Part shown: positions 62,729 to 64,000 of the stretch, piece after piece
Position numbering within the stretch: the first letter of the stretch is position 1
Layout: each line of letters starts with the position of its first letter
Notes under the pieces: generated by a model
Seen by the model: only the letters and a program-made list of their open reading frames with translations
Databases searched by the model: none
What the model was told of the DNA's origin: nothing
Made by a program: the position numbers and the translations under genes
Source of the DNA: Streptomyces asiaticus
GTDB taxonomy: Bacteria; Actinomycetota; Actinomycetes; Streptomycetales; Streptomycetaceae
Assembly (NCBI RefSeq): GCF_018138715.1
Contig: NZ_JAGSHX010000006.1
Coordinates: forward strand, 3,968,001 to 4,032,000
DNA length: 64,000 bases
Reading direction: 5' to 3'

Positions 62729-63547
62729 ATGACCGGTAACCGCTTTCGTGCCGATGAGATCGACACCAGCAAGCCGCACTCGGCCCGCATGTACGACTAC
62801 TTCCTGGGCGGCAAGACCCACTACGCAGTCGACACCCACGCCGCCGAACAGGTCGAGGCCGTCTGGCCCGACGTCAAGCCGTGGACCCGTGCCAACCGGT
62901 CATTCATGCACCGCGCGACCCGCTGGCTCGCGGGCGAGGCGGGCATACGTCAGTTCCTGGACATCGGCACCGGCATCCCCACCGAGCCCAACCTCCACCA
63001 GGTCGCCCAGAAGGCCGCCCCGGACTCCCGGGTCGTCTACGCGGACAACGACCCGATAGTGCTGGCCTACGCGCAGGCCCTGTTGCTCTCCACGCCCGAG
63101 GGCCGCACCGCCTACATCCACGCGGACGTCAGCGATCCGGAGGCGATCCTGGCCGCCGAGGATCTGAACGACACCCTCGATCTGTCCCAGCCGGTCGCGC
63201 TGTCGCTCAATGCGATCATGCACTTCATCGCGGACGAGCAGAAGCCGTACGAGATCGTGCGCCGACTGGTCGAGCCCTTGGCCTCGGGCAGCTATCTCGT
63301 GCTCTCGCACGGCGGTCTCGACCCCCGCCCCGGGGTCTCGGACGCGGTCACCAACCTCTACCGCAGCAGCGGCATCCATGTGCAGGGACGCACCCAGGAA
63401 GAGATCCTTCCGTTCTTCGACGGGCTGGAGCTGGTCGATCCGGGCGTGGTGATGCCGCACCGCTGGAAGCCCGAGAGCGAGCAGGCCAGGGCCGAGGCGG
63501 AGGCGGAGGAGCTGTGGATCTTCGCGGGCGTGGCCCGCAAGCCCTGA
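62729..63547 (+). CDS. SAM-dependent methyltransferase (Methyltransf_19 family)
   Basis: A 272-residue protein of the large Streptomyces family (PF04672-type). PHSARMYDYFLGGKTHYAVDTHAAEQV is the family start. FLDIGTGIPTEPNLHQVAQ is the SAM-binding motif I, and VVYADNDPIVLAYAQALL is motif II with the acidic SAM-ribose residue. A conserved NAIMHFIADEQKPYEIVRRLVEPLASGSYLVLSHG region follows. The substrate is unknown; such genes often neighbour XRE/DUF397 pairs, but none is here. ATG 62729 follows GAGGG. A strong terminator follows. Confidence 0.85.
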   Translation: MTGNRFRADEIDTSKPHSARMYDYFLGGKTHYAVDTHAAEQVEAVWPDVKPWTRANRSFMHRATRWLAGEAGIRQFLDIGTGIPTEPNLHQVAQKAAPDSRVVYADNDPIVLAYAQALLLSTPEGRTAYIHADVSDPEAILAAEDLNDTLDLSQPVALSLNAIMHFIADEQKPYEIVRRLVEPLASGSYLVLSHGGLDPRPGVSDAVTNLYRSSGIHVQGRTQEEILPFFDGLELVDPGVVMPHRWKPESEQARAEAEAEELWIFAGVARKP

Positions 63548-63555
63548 CCGGGGAA

Positions 63556-63581
63556 CGGGCCTTGCCCCGGGGCAAGGCCCG
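63556..63581. terminator. Perfect palindromic terminator
   Basis: CGGGCCTTGCCCC (63556-63568) directly abuts its complement (63569-63581), a 26-bp perfect palindrome with a minimal CCGG-type loop. It starts 9 bp after the methyltransferase stop, between convergent genes. Confidence 0.82.
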
Positions 63582-63608
63582 CGCGCACGCCCCGTACGCG
63601 CGCGCCCG

Positions 63609-64000
63609 TCAGTCGAACCAGCGGGCCCGTGCCAGCTCCTCCGTACGGGTCAGATCCTCCAGCAGGGCCGCCACCTCGAACCGGCGCGCCCAGTGGCCGG
63701 CGGCCCAGGACAGACCGGCCGCGACGCCCTCGACCGTCGAGGCGTGCAGGGTGCCGTCCACATACCGCCAGTCCAGCTCGATCTCGCCCGCACCCGCGCC
63801 CGAGCCCTCGCCCTCGCCCTCGATCAGCAGTTCCTCGTGCTCGATGTACGACAGCGGGGCGCCCGGGAGGAGTTCGCGGACCGCCTCGGGCACCTCGTGC
63901 GGATCGCCCTGTGAGGTCACCCGCGCCGGGTACGCCTCGCTCAGCCGCCGCACCTGGAACAGCTCGGCCAGCTCCGCCGCCCGCGTGGGCCGTACGGGCA
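63609..64000 (-). CDS. C-terminal end of a large gene, probably sacsin-N-terminal/Hsp90-like ATP-binding protein (truncated at window edge)
   Basis: The frame is open to the edge of the window (PVRPTRAAELAELFQVRRLSEAYPARV continues beyond the nominal start at 63953), so only about 130 C-terminal codons are present. The end FEVAALLEDLTRTEELARARWFD and the segment ELDWRYVDGTLHASTVEGVAAGLSWAAGHWARR resemble the tail of the large Streptomyces proteins with a sacsin-type ATP-binding domain, by my recollection. An acidic Gly/Glu repeat (EGEGEGSGAGAGEIE) sits in the middle. The ATPase part, if any, lies outside. Confidence 0.5.
   Translation of the reverse strand, partial: PVRPTRAAELAELFQVRRLSEAYPARVTSQGDPHEVPEAVRELLPGAPLSYIEHEELLIEGEGEGSGAGAGEIELDWRYVDGTLHASTVEGVAAGLSWAAGHWARRFEVAALLEDLTRTEELARARWFD

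Overview
The window is chromosomal DNA of a high-GC actinomycete, almost certainly a Streptomyces. The evidence is very strong GC bias at third codon positions, frequent GTG/TTG starts behind GGAGG-type ribosome binding sites, paired PknB-type kinases, a DmdR1-type iron regulator, and a gene order (serC, acyl-CoA carboxylase/4CL-type ligase cluster, citrate synthase, pdxH, dmdR1, SIS protein, purU, sigma factor/STAS) that I remember as the S. coelicolor SCO436x to SCO441x region. I see no insertion sequence, phage, tRNA, rRNA or CRISPR array, so this reads as core or near-core chromosome.

Layout. 1-3.9 kb: tail of a sortase-anchored LAETG protein, then (minus strand) a GMC oxidoreductase and a semialdehyde dehydrogenase. 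3.9-7.6 kb: two tandem Ser/Thr kinases with extracellular domains. 7.9-15 kb: secreted M64-type peptidase, proline iminopeptidase-like hydrolase, divergent XRE/TPR regulator, and a NarL/DesK-type two-component pair. 15.3-18.4 kb: STAS protein, sigma factor and its overlapping anti-sigma-like gene. 18.4-28.7 kb: purU, an orphan substrate-binding lipoprotein, a proline-rich membrane protein, an NsdA-like regulator, a PrimPol-domain protein, an ABC exporter pair, and a small SH3-like secreted protein. 28.8-36 kb: lactate monooxygenase-like enzyme, lipoprotein, an alpha/beta hydrolase lacking its nucleophile serine, dmdR1, SIS protein, PAS/GAF protein. 36.2-38.4 kb: pdxH and a second citrate synthase. 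38.5-49.6 kb: a minus-strand catabolic operon of TIGR03084 protein, AtuA-like protein, acyl-CoA carboxylase beta and alpha, acyl-CoA dehydrogenase, acyl-CoA ligase, enoyl-CoA hydratase and TetR. 49.8-64 kb: FAD/Fe-S oxidase, serC, beta-propeller protein, small membrane proteins, aldo/keto reductase, thpR, MarR-MFS pair, AzgA-type purine permease, DUF2530 protein, SAM methyltransferase, and the 3' end of a large (probably sacsin-like) gene.

How the genes work together. The catabolic operon would activate a carboxylic acid to its CoA thioester (ligase), desaturate it (dehydrogenase), carboxylate it (carboxylase alpha and beta) and hydrate it (hydratase). This is the logic of leucine/isovalerate or acyclic-terpenoid degradation, with its TetR repressor as last gene and a palindromic operator candidate before the first gene. 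Other likely circuits are sigma factor/anti-sigma, MarR/MFS, and the response regulator/histidine kinase.

Most unusual signal. At least eleven gene 3' ends carry short direct repeats (units 15-23 bp, 2 to 11 copies) whose unit contains the stop codon of the gene. In three arrays the unit is 15 or 18 bp, so the same stop codon recurs in frame several times. Between citrate synthase and the convergent TetR gene one array fills the whole gap and gives both genes tandem in-frame stops. In the catabolic operon, duplications of stop/RBS/start junctions created two linker micro-ORFs (28 and 39 codons) that appear translationally coupled to the genes on either side.
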